From Luzula sylvatica (lineage: Eukaryota; Streptophyta; Magnoliopsida; Poales; Juncaceae): a stretch of DNA of 64,000 nt. Positions 13,826 through 21,096 of the stretch are shown here, piece after piece. The stretch covers positions 496,001 through 560,000 of the forward strand of contig CAMPEJ010000003.1 of assembly GCA_946800325.1 (NCBI GenBank), written 5' to 3'. How positions within the stretch are numbered: the stretch's first letter is position 1; the number at the start of each line of letters is the position of its first letter. The position numbers and the translations under genes were made by a program. The notes beneath the pieces were generated by a model, which did no database searches, was not told the origin of the DNA, and saw nothing but the letters and a program-made list of their open reading frames with translations.

Positions 13826-14595
13826 AGTGTTTGTAAATTTTGGTGAAATGTTATGTGGTAAAAGATACGATTCAAATGATCTCAAAATACGTTATTTGAA
13901 CTCCCCAAAGCATAAACAGATTGTTTTGAATCGAAAAACAAACTTTCTTAGTGTTTGTAAATTTTGGTGAAATGTTATGTAGTAAAAGATACGATTCAAA
14001 TGATCTCAAAATACGTTATTTGAACTCCCCAAAGCATAAACAGATTGTTTTGAATCGAAAAACAAACTTTCTTAGTGTTTGTAAATTTTGGTGAAATGTT
14101 ATGTGGTAAAAGATACGATTCGAATGATCTAAAAATATGTTATTTGAACTCCCCAAAGCATAAAAAATTGTTTTGAATCGAAAAACAAACTTTCTTAGTG
14201 TTTGTAAATTTTGGTGAAATGTTATGTGGTAAAAGATACGATTCGAATGATCTAAAAATATGTTATTTGAACTCCCCAAAGCATAAACAAATTGTTTTGA
14301 ATCGAAAAAAAAACTTTCTTAGTGTTTGTAAATTTTGGTGAAATGTTATGTGGTAAAAGATACGATTCAAATGATCTCAAAATACGTTATTTGAACTCCC
14401 CAAAGCATAAACAGATTGTTTTGAATCGAAAAACAAACTTTCTTAGTGTTTGTAAATTTTGGTGAAATATTATGTAGTAAAAGATTCGATTCAAATGATC
14501 TCAAAATACGTTATTTGAACTCCCAAAAGCGTAAACAAATTGTTTTGAATCGAAAAACAAACTTTCTTAGCGTTTGTAAAATTTGGTGAAATGTT

Positions 14596-14600
14596 ATGTG
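14596..14600. repeat. target site duplication, left copy (ATGTG)
   Basis: ATGTG precedes the first base of the element (TGATGAGCGG) and is repeated directly after its last base at 21516. Other satellite monomers read TTATGTGGTAAAAG here with a single ATGTG, so these five bases were duplicated on integration. Five bp is the usual size for Ty3/gypsy elements. Confidence 0.95.
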
Positions 14601-14780
14601 TGATGAGCGGGTTTTTGGCGTGTAAAATTATCGTTGTATTCGAAAACCCGATTCAATCAACAAGTTGGAAAATATATGTGTATAGTGGAAAATATGAAAG
14701 TTCGTTCCACGAGGAGTATATGCGTCAATTAATGAATCAAAACTAGACAAGAAATAGCAAAGAAAATTCACAGAAGATAG

Positions 14781-15120
14781 TCCGTTACAACGGAAGTGGG
14801 TTCCGTTACAACGGACTTGAGTGAAAATTCTGTCACTAGAAATGAGATGAACGTCCGTTACAACGGAGGCAACTCCGTTATAACGCACTATACTTGTTCG
14901 TTATAACGAACAGTGGTTGCGTTGCAACGGATTGGTTAATCCGTTACAACGGACCGAGATGTCCGTTATAACGCACTTGTATTGATTCCTTTGAATAAAA
15001 ATTCTGACTAGTCCGTTACAACGGAACTCTAGTTGCGTTACAACGGAAGTATAACCAACTGAATATTAAAGGACCAACCGTCTAGTCCGTTGTAACGCAA
15101 TGTGAGTCCGTTATAACGGA
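14781..15120. repeat. cluster of 12 spaced TCCGTT..AACGGA palindromes (3' LTR)
   Basis: Fourteen-bp units of the form TCCGTTACAACGGA (variants ATAA, GCAA and GTAA at the centre, or one altered arm) start at 14781, 14802, 14854, 14874, 14897, 14918, 14940, 14962, 15012, 15034, 15086 and 15107. Gaps between starts are 21, 52, 20, 23, 21, 22, 22, 50, 22, 52 and 21 bp. The spacer sequences differ, while motif and spacing are kept. Some units are perfect palindromes (TCCGTTATAACGGA at 15107; TTCGTTATAACGAA at 14897). Each arm carries AACGG, the core of MYB-type and mitosis-specific activator sites in plants. Binding is inferred. Confidence 0.9.
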
Positions 15121-15670
15121 AGTAGTTCTGGAATTCTGATTTGAGATTTGAATTGGGAGCAGTTTGATGGTTTGTTTTGGATTCGAATTTAGAAGTAATT
15201 AAACTAAGTAACAAGCACTAAAATCACACAAACAAACAAAGAAGATTTAGAGCAAAGAAAAAGAACTAAAGATTCGTTAAACCGAGAATTCTTTACACAA
15301 CAAAATCCAATCAAACAACAATTAATCAAGTAATTGAAAAGGAGTACACCTAGTTGAGAAAGCCTCGAAGTGAAGCTCCTTGTCTCCTTGCCTCGCACCG
15401 AAAGATCCTTGCTCCTTGTCTCGAGAGTGATGGATTGTCCCGAAAGGATGAAGCTCCCTTGTCTCGGATCGCAATCACTTCGAAGAAACGCGGATCGAGT
15501 CACGGCACTTCTTCTCAAATCCAGCGTAGGGAATAGCTCCTTGTCACGGCCCGATCTTCGAAGGATGAGAAGGATTCGTCGAAGGGATGAGCTCCCTTGT
15601 CTCGACTAGTCCTTGAGAGATTTTTCTTGATTGATCTTGAAGTATCTTGAAGGTTCTTGATTGTGCTTCA

Positions 15671-15710
15671 CGGTTCTTGGAAGTTCTTGACGGTTCTTGG
15701 AAGTTCTTGA
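15671..15710. repeat. two tandem copies of a 20-bp unit in the 3' LTR
   Basis: CGGTTCTTGGAAGTTCTTGA occurs twice in a row (15671-15690 and 15691-15710), preceded by degenerate TTCTTGA/ATCTTGA copies. The same pair is at 20971-21010 in the other LTR. It lies next to the GA microsatellite. Confidence 0.9.
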
Positions 15711-15714
15711 GAGG

Positions 15715-15746
<32 letters not shown>
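15709..15746. repeat. GA microsatellite in the 3' LTR (38 nt)
   Basis: A run of GA dinucleotides with two interruptions. The copy in the 5' LTR (21009-21044) is one GA shorter, the only length difference between the LTRs. On the sense strand it is a CT-rich tract about 50-90 nt downstream of the TATA box, so probably in the transcribed leader. Confidence 0.95.
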
Positions 15747-15798
15747 TGCTCCGAAGAGCGGGGAGAAGGGCCTCCCAAACTCGTGGCCCTTGTGGTCA

Positions 15799-15806
15799 TA
15801 TTTATA
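15799..15806 (-). promoter_or_regulatory. TATA box of the 3' LTR
   Basis: The minus strand reads CTATAAATATG in a GC-richer setting. It lies about 412 bp into the LTR in sense orientation and is the best TATA match there, so it probably marks the U3/R region with transcription starting roughly 30 nt further on. In this LTR copy it could drive readthrough into the left satellite arm. The start site cannot be read from sequence. Confidence 0.6.
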
Positions 15807-16217
15807 GCACTCACGGAGTCTTCTTATTGGCCACGAGTTGGTGAAGAGGATTGAGGGTAATGAGGTAATTTCCATCAAAGGTAGGTGGGCTGGATAAGGG
15901 CTAAGGATTGAGTGGTTTTCGTATAAACTTGTGTGTAAGTTTTCATCATGATGATTGTTTGCCTCCCGTCTCATTTATGTACCGAATATATCGGTGTAAT
16001 ATATCATTTTCACTCCTCTTGACGTGTTGGAGACAACTACACTCTCCAAATTCCCAGAAATTCCTTCTAATTCCTGTAATTAAGCAGTAAAACACACTTA
16101 GTGAAGAAATATTCATGTTATCTCAAATATGATTAATAAAGTATATAGAATTGTTCTTCACAAGGGCTAAAATCCCCAAATTAAGCATTAATTTTGTGCC
16201 TTATTTGCCTCACATCA

Positions 16218-16232
16218 AATACCCCCACACTT
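16218..16232 (-). other. Polypurine tract (plus-strand primer site)
   Basis: On the sense strand AAGTGTGGGGGTATT abuts the 3' LTR start (TGATGTGAGG). It is preceded by GAGGACGATCAAGGATTT, the context typical of plant Athila/Tat-type elements. The tract survives RNase H and primes plus-strand DNA synthesis. Its position confirms the minus-strand orientation. Confidence 0.88.
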
Positions 16233-16853
16233 AAATCCTTGATCGTCCTCGATCAATTAGAGTATAAAAGTCAAACATAATAGAGAATTGCATAAGATTT
16301 TGTTGAAGTTATATTGTTGGTTCAAAAACTAATTTTATGAATCAAATGGTTCACTCTCCTTTCATCAAGTTCACTAGTTATTTAGAATGATATTGGTCTT
16401 TTCATTATTAGATCTCGAAAATACTCGAAATTTCATAAGAGTTTTTCATGACACTCGATCTCAAACGGTAAGAGCGACTTAAACGTTTTTACTTCGAATT
16501 GCTTAACTCCACAATCTCAAAAGAACTCAATTCGAAAGCTATTATCGGGCCAAAATTTCCCGTTTTGCTAGATGATCTTAAATGCAAGTTATTCATTTTA
16601 AAACACGTTTGGTACAATGGTACAAGGTTCATACCCGTTTTCGATCAATTTTCCCGCTCATTCGTTTTCTTTTCTCTCTTATATGAAGTCTTTAACCGAA
16701 AGCCTCACTACACCGAAATGCAATGAGGTTACTCTCGGTGTTGTCTTTTGACCTTCATTTTTTTTTTTTTTTTTTTTTATATGAAGTCTTTAACCGAAAG
16801 CCTCACTACACCGAAATGCAATGAGGTTACTCTCGGTGTTGTCTTTTGACCTT

Positions 16854-16897
<44 letters not shown>

Positions 16898-17373
16898 CAA
16901 GCGAGTATATTTGATCTACTAACGGGTCCCCACAAACGGTCATTTCATAGTGCAATTGGTCATGTTTTAACTCTAGCAAAACGTACTTTAACGGCCACGC
17001 TAAGAACCTTACTCATAAGTCCCATATCAATTACGGGTTCGAAAATCGAGTTAAAACGTATCGCATGAACCGTGCATTGATCAAGTGTTTCAAACTCGTG
17101 AAATTTGAAACAATAGGGCTGGAATCCCCGAATAGATCTCTTCAAAATCATAACCAAATCTTTTTAAATATTTTGCAAACTTTCAATTTTGAGAGCGAAA
17201 TTCCGAGTAAAATGAAATTTTGTTTTAAAAACAACAATTTAGTTCAATTAAGTGGAGAAAAATCTTTTTATGCATTTTATGCTTGACTTATTTATTATTG
17301 ATGCTCAGGGTTCAAAAAATAATGTTTAATGTTTGAAAATTTCAAGTAAAAGAGAAAACTTGCCAGAAACTAT
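16233..17373 (-). other. Non-coding 3' internal region of the retrotransposon
   Basis: About 1.1 kb between the palindrome cluster and the PPT. I see no domain and no open frame longer than about 75 codons on either strand. It contains the 98-bp duplicated poly(A)-bearing segment and is otherwise AT-rich unique sequence. Athila/Tat elements commonly have a long non-coding stretch between pol and the 3' LTR, so this fits a 3' untranslated region. Confidence 0.7.
16681..16897 (-). repeat. 98-bp tandem duplication with A21 and A42 tracts (sense strand)
   Basis: A segment starting ATATGAAGTCTTTAACCGAA occurs at 16681 and again at 16779 with no difference seen up to the homopolymers. The copies end in T runs of 21 (16758-16778) and 42 (16856-16897), which are A tracts on the sense strand. 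Each copy contains inverted repeats (ACACCGA with TCGGTGT; CCTCA with TGAGG) that could fold as a hairpin. Homopolymer lengths this long are also prone to sequencing error. Confidence 0.9.
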
Positions 17374-17713
17374 TCCGTTATAACGCAATTTAAGGCCGTT
17401 ACAACGGACATTGAGGTCCGTTACAACGTACTAACTGCGTTATAACGGAGCACTATTCGTAGCTTAGTTGAAAATTCTGAGTATGTCCGTTGCAACGGAC
17501 ATTGAGGTCCGTTACAACGCACATAGTTCTGGCAAATTTTGGGAATTTACCGTTGCAACGCAATTTCCTGTGTTTTTCATGTCCGTTGCAACGCTATTTT
17601 CCCTCCGTTATAACGGACATTGAGGTCCGTTACAACGGAGCTCTTGGCGCCAGTCAAAATTTTAATTTTCTGTACAGTCCGTTACAACGGACATTGAGGT
17701 CCGTTACAACGGA
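17374..17713. repeat. cluster of 12 spaced TCCGTT..AACGGA palindromes (internal)
   Basis: Units start at 17374, 17395, 17417, 17436, 17486, 17508, 17549, 17582, 17604, 17626, 17678 and 17700. Gaps are 21, 22, 19, 50, 22, 41, 33, 22, 22, 52 and 22 bp. Four gaps share the conserved spacer ACATTGAGG between two units (starting 17395, 17486, 17604 and 17678), so part of the cluster grew by duplicating a paired module of about 36 bp. The spacers are unrelated to those in the LTR clusters, yet motif, number and spacing are the same. It lies in the 3' non-coding region on the sense strand. Confidence 0.9.
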
Positions 17714-17795
17714 GTTGCTGGCCAGATCAAAAATTTTCAATTTTTCCCTGATTTTTAAATTTTTAATTGGGCTCATACAGGTCAAAGATTGTATG

Positions 17796-17830
17796 TTACC
17801 CCCCCACACTTAGAGATTACTTGTCCTCAA
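17796..17830 (-). other. Internal PPT-like module
   Basis: The sense strand reads TTGAGGACAAG...CTCTAAGTGTGGGGGGG followed by TAACATAC. This matches the context and core of the true PPT at 16218 (GAGGACGATCAAGG...TTTAAGTGTGGGGG) but is not next to an LTR. It follows the integrase remnant and its downstream module. It may be an ancestral PPT left internal after sequence was gained, or a second plus-strand initiation site like a central PPT. Confidence 0.65.
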
Positions 17831-17895
17831 GTATACAAAATCGAAAATTCCAAAAAGAGGGATAATAGAGAGATACAACCTTTGATGCGTGGGCG

Positions 17896-17938
17896 TGCCT
17901 CCCTCGCTAGCGCTCTTGTTTAACGTCTTGAGCTCGAC
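17896..17938 (-). repeat. Post-integrase module, copy A
   Basis: A 43-bp stretch identical at 39 of 43 positions to 18574-18616. The sense-strand core is AGAGCGCTAGCGAGGGAGGC. A GACGTTAAAC...GCGCT...GGGAGGC sequence just after the integrase end is, from memory, a hallmark of Athila/Tat-type plant elements; this copy retains GACGTTAAACAAGAGCGCT. It lies just after the integrase remnant stop at 17952, as expected. Confidence 0.8.
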
Positions 17939-17951
17939 TTGGCTGAGCTCA

Positions 17952-18398
17952 TCATTGTGAGGTGTCGTTGGGCTTTAGAGATTGCTCCTCCATCCACCCG
18001 GTTTCGAATTTTGCGTAGAATTTCTCGATGCGTTTTCCATTCATCTTGAACGATTCATTCGTTTCACCGCTTCGAATCTCCACAACTCCAAATGGTGTGA
18101 CATTGGTCACCACAAATGGGTCGATCCAACGCGACCTTTGCTTCCTTTTGGAGTTGAACGTCTCGATCACCGATTTCGAATTCGCGTCCTTTGCCGGTGT
18201 CGTCTCCATCTTGTCGCATTTCTCGTGTCTTGGTCCCACCTTTGCGATTATTTGCTCGGGAATTCGTGGAGGTTGATCGAGGAGATTCGGAGGAAACGCA
18301 TCATTTGCCGATCTTGGAGAGGTAAGCATCTTGATCACATTGATTTTCGCATTATTGACTTCCTTTCCTTTCTTGAGATTAGATGGCCTAATATGATT
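17952..18398 (-). pseudogene. Remnant of integrase C-terminal domain (GPY/F module)
   Basis: An open stretch on the sense strand, running from after a TGA at 18399-18401 to a stop at 17952. It has no convincing start; the first candidate, at 18338, is GTG. Counting residues from 18338, 68-108 contain RSRWIDPFVVTNVTPFGVVE, then FKMNGKRIEKFY. This matches the C-terminal part of plant Ty3/gypsy integrases, which carry a W-x-GPF-x-V-x-x-V-x-PYG-x-VE pattern followed by F-x-VNG-x-R-x-K-x-Y. The G of GPF is D here. The zinc-binding HHCC region and DDE catalytic core are absent, so this is not a working integrase. It precedes module copy A, the normal neighbour of an integrase end. It could be translated as a small protein, but nothing supports that. 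The domain call rests on motif recognition. Confidence 0.65.
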
Positions 18399-18573
18399 TC
18401 ATTGCTCACTAAAGAGTGGCATTTTCAAAAATTCGAAACAAGGTTAGCTTGTAATGAGAGAGAATGAAAAGCATAAACCTTTGGATGTGATGGAGAATTG
18501 GAATTCTTGGTTCATCTTGGAATGTACCAATTGAGCTTGAGCATGTAGTCCTTGCACCGTTGGTACGAGGGTT
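18399..18573 (-). other. Spacer between module copy B and the integrase remnant
   Basis: About 175 bp with stops in the frame of the integrase remnant and no recognisable domain. Any protease, reverse transcriptase, RNase H and integrase core would have lain around here in an autonomous relative; they are missing without trace. Confidence 0.6.
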
Positions 18574-18616
18574 TGCCTCCCTCGCTAGCGCTCTCGTTTA
18601 TGGTCTCGAGCTCGAC
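18574..18616 (-). repeat. Post-integrase module, copy B
   Basis: A second copy (39 of 43 identical) of the 17896-17938 module, located 10 bp after the stop of the 372-codon ORF rather than after integrase. Such a module after the gag-position ORF is unexpected. It suggests the interior was assembled from two element ends, or that the integrase-tail segment was duplicated. Confidence 0.8.
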
Positions 18617-18626
18617 CATGCCGATG

Positions 18627-19745
18627 TTATCCTCCTTCAAAATTAAACGAAGCACTAACATGGATTGCTACTTTTCGACCGCCTCGAAATACTCCCTTTG
18701 AGATGTTGGAGATGAGAGAAATCGGCGTTTGTATCACTCGTTTTGCATATGTCGAAAGTGGCGTCATTATTTCCTCAATCTTGCTTCGAATTTTAATAAT
18801 TGCTTCGTTGCTTGGAGTTTGATGAAGAGGAGTTGTGAGAGGTGTGAGTGTTTCGAATGTATTTGACTTCCTTGATAAATCTACACAAGGTGAATTTCTA
18901 TCGTGAGAAGCATCATAGTTCTTAAATGGATTAAAATTGATGATATATGGAAAGAATTCACCTTGGAGAATTGTAGATTTCTCTTCTTGCTCGTTTGATA
19001 AATGCGCGTTTTCGTCAATTGGAGTGAGTTGAACCGTCTTTTGGAGAGTCGAATCCATTGACACCTTTTCTTCTTCAATGATCATTCCAATGTTTTCATC
19101 GAATCCCCCCATACTTGAACTCTTGTCGTTTTCAATCTCCATGTTCTCCTCATTTGAATCCCTTAACTCGAGGCGAATTGATCTTATCGTTTGTTTTATT
19201 TCTTGTTTCAAATCTTCAAGACCTTGATTCAATCCTCCAAATTGTTGTTTTATCATCGCCGTCATTTCCTCCATCATTTGTTTAAATTCTTGGTTTGGAT
19301 TTTCGTTTTGGGATTGAAATGGGTGATCTTGGTATTCAAATTTGTGTTGAGATTCGAGTTCATTTTGAGAAGGTTCGTATATGGGGTTTGAGTAATTATT
19401 GGTGGTTTCGGTATAGGATTGTGTCTCATAACCCCATGGGGATTCGTTTTTGTATTGGCGAGCTTCGTAGATCGGATTTTGATAAAGGGTCTCGGTGTGT
19501 GATTCATCGAATTGATTTGAGGGTGAACTTGAGAGCCAACCGAGCCTTCGTTCTTCCATGGATTTTCGAGCTTCGTCTTCTTCTCTATCTTTCCTTTCTT
19601 CCATTTCTTCCCATTCTTGAAATTCTAATTTTTGTATTTCTAGCTCGTGAACCTCTTGATTTGTCATGGAGTCCGGATATCCTTTTGCGGCTCTACTGAG
19701 ACGTATTAACTCTTGAAGCGATTTTGGTTTTTCTTGATGATCCAT
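18627..19745 (-). CDS. gag-position ORF of the retrotransposon, 372 aa, function unrecognised
   Basis: The only long intact ORF in the window. It starts at ATG 19745, 135 nt downstream of the PBS, where gag begins in Ty3/gypsy elements. The protein is very acidic and rich in E, Q, N and S. Residues about 30-70 (HELEIQKLEFQEWEEMEERK onward) and 152-200 (FKQMMEEMTAMIKQQ to RSIRLEL) look like charged coiled coils. NPIYEA and NPIYEP at 90-95 and 120-125 mark a ~30-residue internal repeat. The C-terminus (about 345-365) is basic and glycine-containing (SKGVFRGGRKVA). I see no CCHC zinc knuckle, protease DTG motif or capsid motif I can name. A structural Gag-like or RNA-binding role is inferred from position, coiled coils and intact reading frame; an unrelated acquired ORF is possible. 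The frame is free of stops, consistent with a recent insertion. Confidence 0.75.
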   Translation of the reverse strand: MDHQEKPKSLQELIRLSRAAKGYPDSMTNQEVHELEIQKLEFQEWEEMEERKDREEDEARKSMEERRLGWLSSSPSNQFDESHTETLYQNPIYEARQYKNESPWGYETQSYTETTNNYSNPIYEPSQNELESQHKFEYQDHPFQSQNENPNQEFKQMMEEMTAMIKQQFGGLNQGLEDLKQEIKQTIRSIRLELRDSNEENMEIENDKSSSMGGFDENIGMIIEEEKVSMDSTLQKTVQLTPIDENAHLSNEQEEKSTILQGEFFPYIINFNPFKNYDASHDRNSPCVDLSRKSNTFETLTPLTTPLHQTPSNEAIIKIRSKIEEIMTPLSTYAKRVIQTPISLISNISKGVFRGGRKVAIHVSASFNFEGG

Positions 19746-19880
19746 CTTGCTCCACTTCGTGTACCTTGCAAGAATAGAAAAATTTCGAAATTAGTGAAAT
19801 ATCAAGTTCAAATGTATCAAATCTATTAAAAATATCACTCAAGATTGCAAGTTTGATTCGAAATTAGACTTAAACATTAC
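19746..19880 (-). other. Leader between PBS and gag-position ORF
   Basis: A 135-nt AT-rich untranslated stretch with no clear structure. In retrotransposons this region usually carries part of the packaging signal; nothing specific can be read here. Confidence 0.6.
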
Positions 19881-19898
19881 TCCCCGGCAGCGGCGCCA
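19881..19898 (-). other. Primer binding site, tRNA-Asp type
   Basis: The sense strand reads TGGCGCCGCTGCCGGGGA, two bases inside the 5' LTR end (spacer AA). It complements the 3' end of plant tRNA-Asp including CCA, as I recall that tRNA, with one mismatch (C for T at position 9). Its place fixes the 5' LTR as 19901-21515 and the element as minus strand. Confidence 0.88.
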
Positions 19899-20080
19899 TT
19901 TGATGAGCGGGTTTTTGGCGTGTAAAATTATCGTTGTATTCGAAAACCCGATTCAATCAACAAGTTGGAAAATATATGTGTATAGTAGAAAATATGAAAG
20001 TTCGTTCCACGAGGAGTATATGCGTCAATTAATGAATCAAAACTAGACAAGAAATAGCAAAGAAAATTCACAGAAGATAG

Positions 20081-20420
20081 TCCGTTACAACGGAAGTGGG
20101 TTCCGTTACAACGGACTTGAGTGAAAATTCTGTCACTAGAAATGAGATGAACGTCCGTTACAACGGAGGCAACTCCGTTATAACGCACTATACTTGTTCG
20201 TTATAACGAACAGTGGTTGCGTTGCAACGGATTGGTTAATCCGTTACAACGGACCGAGATGTCCGTTATAACGCACTTGTATTGATTCCTTTGAATAAAA
20301 ATTCTGACTAGTCCGTTACAACGGAACTCTAGTTGCGTTACAACGGAAGTATAACCAACTGAATATTAAAGGACCAACCGTCTAGTCCGTTGTAACGCAA
20401 TGTGAGTCCGTTATAACGGA
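20081..20420. repeat. cluster of 12 spaced TCCGTT..AACGGA palindromes (5' LTR)
   Basis: Base-for-base copy of the 14781-15120 cluster (offset 5300). In the 5' LTR it lies about 0.7-1.0 kb downstream of the TATA box, so in the transcribed R/U5 leader if that TATA box is used. This allows a DNA-level role (downstream enhancer or silencer binding sites) or an RNA-level role (self-complementary segments for genomic RNA dimerisation or packaging). Confidence 0.9.
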
Positions 20421-20970
20421 AGTAGTTCTGGAATTCTGATTTGAGATTTGAATTGGGAGCAGTTTGATGGTTTGTTTTGGATTCGAATTTAGAAGTAATT
20501 AAACTAAGTAACAAGCACTAAAATCACACAAACAAACAAAGAAGATTTAGAGCAAAGAAAAAGAACTAAAGATTCGTTAAACCGAGAATTCTTTACACAA
20601 CAAAATCCAATCAAACAACAATTAATCAAGTAATTGAAAAGGAGTACACATAGTTGAGAAAGCCTCGAAGTGAAGCTCCTTGTCTCCTTGCCTCGCACCG
20701 AAAGATCCTTGCTCCTTGTCTCGAGAGTGATGGATTGTCCCGAAAGGATGAAGCTCCCTTGTCTCGGATCGCAATCACTTCGAAGAAACGCGGATCGAGT
20801 CACGGCACTTCTTCTCAAATCCAGCGTAGGGAATAGCTCCTTGTCACGGCCCGATCTTCGAAGGATGAGAAGGATTCGTCGAAGGGATGAGCTCCCTTGT
20901 CTCGACTAGTCCTTGAGAGATTTTTCTTGATTGATCTTGAAGTATCTTGAAGGTTCTTGATTGTGCTTCA

Positions 20971-21010
20971 CGGTTCTTGGAAGTTCTTGACGGTTCTTGG
21001 AAGTTCTTGA
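20971..21010. repeat. two tandem copies of a 20-bp unit in the 5' LTR
   Basis: The same CGGTTCTTGGAAGTTCTTGA pair as in the 3' LTR, unchanged. Confidence 0.9.
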
Positions 21011-21044
21011 GAGGGAGAGAGAAGAGAGAGAGAGAGAGAGAGAG
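21009..21044. repeat. GA microsatellite in the 5' LTR (36 nt)
   Basis: One GA unit shorter than the 3' LTR copy. Slippage at this tract is the only length difference between the two LTRs. Confidence 0.95.
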
Positions 21045-21096
21045 TGCTCCGAAGAGCGGGGAGAAGGGCCTCCCAAACTCGTGGCCCTTGTGGTCA

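Larger units (their letters stand above)
1..14600. repeat. 124-bp satellite array, left arm
   Basis: Uninterrupted head-to-tail tandem repeat. The landmark ATGATCTCAA recurs at 1, 125, 249 and 373, giving a 124-bp period. The first monomer has 36 G/C of 124 (about 71% AT). Recognisable blocks in every monomer are TTTGAACTCCCCAAAGCATA, TTGTTTTGAATCG, TTTCTTAGTGTTTG and TTTTGGTGAAATGTTATG. Variants recur as linked haplotypes: AAATGATCTC with ATACG against GAATGATCTA with ATATG, GTGG against GTAG, and CAGATTG against CAAATTG. Indel variants include a 119-bp monomer lacking AATCG, a 123-bp monomer lacking one base after GCATAAA, and a 126-bp monomer (CCCCAAAAAGCAT). There is no coding sequence. 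Short open frames here are chance products of the repeat. The length, homogeneity and lack of genes suggest centromeric, pericentromeric or subtelomeric heterochromatin; the sequence alone cannot say which. Confidence 0.97.
8592..14600. repeat. enlarged HOR unit 3 (about 54 monomers), cut by the retrotransposon
   Basis: The next 119-bp marker lies at 22204. Removing the retrotransposon and one target-duplication copy (6920 bp) leaves 6692 bp, equal to 54 x 124 less 5 less 1 plus 2. Relative to the 31-monomer unit it carries 23 extra monomers. Two are near 10680-10920 and include the AAACCATAAAC variant; 21 come from a large internal duplication. The unit continues at 21521-22203 on the far side of the insertion. 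Confidence 0.85.
14601..16217 (-). repeat. 3' LTR (1617 bp)
   Basis: It matches 19901-21515 over its full length. Reading the two line by line gave three substitutions (14687 G against A, 15350 C against A, 16018 C against T) and one extra GA unit, about 0.19% substitution divergence. In sense orientation it begins TGATGTGAGG and ends CGCTCATCA. It holds a TATA box, a GA microsatellite, a 20-bp tandem pair and a cluster of 12 palindromes. Short open frames here repeat in both LTRs, resemble nothing I recognise, and are probably not genes. Confidence 0.95.

Noticed and set aside
1..14600. CRISPR array
   Set aside because: The repeats are directly adjacent 124-bp monomers without unique spacers, and the genome context is eukaryotic.
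14781..15120. Transposon terminal inverted repeats or integration sites within the palindrome cluster
   Set aside because: No target duplications or transposase, and the cluster is identical in both LTRs, so it was there before the element inserted.
15204..15974. ORFs of 60-122 codons in both LTRs (and their copies at 20504-21272)
   Set aside because: They overlap one another on both strands, have low-complexity SLSLS stretches from the GA tract, and one changes from 122 to 142 codons with the 2-bp GA difference, which shows they are not maintained proteins.
16118..16141. Polyadenylation signal AATAAA near 16135
   Set aside because: It is on the plus strand while the element is transcribed from the minus strand, so it cannot terminate the element RNA.
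14601..16217. Left LTR as the 5' LTR (element on the plus strand)
   Set aside because: The tRNA-Asp-type PBS adjoins the right LTR on the minus strand, the PPT adjoins the left LTR, and both the long ORF and the integrase remnant are on the minus strand.
17982..18467. A 161-codon plus-strand ORF
   Set aside because: It is antisense to the integrase remnant, whose minus-strand frame carries the recognisable GPY/F module. No domain seen on the plus strand.
19191..19699. Plus-strand ORFs (66 and 134 codons) and a 77-codon minus-strand ORF within 18627-19745
   Set aside because: Shadows of the 372-codon ORF in other frames.
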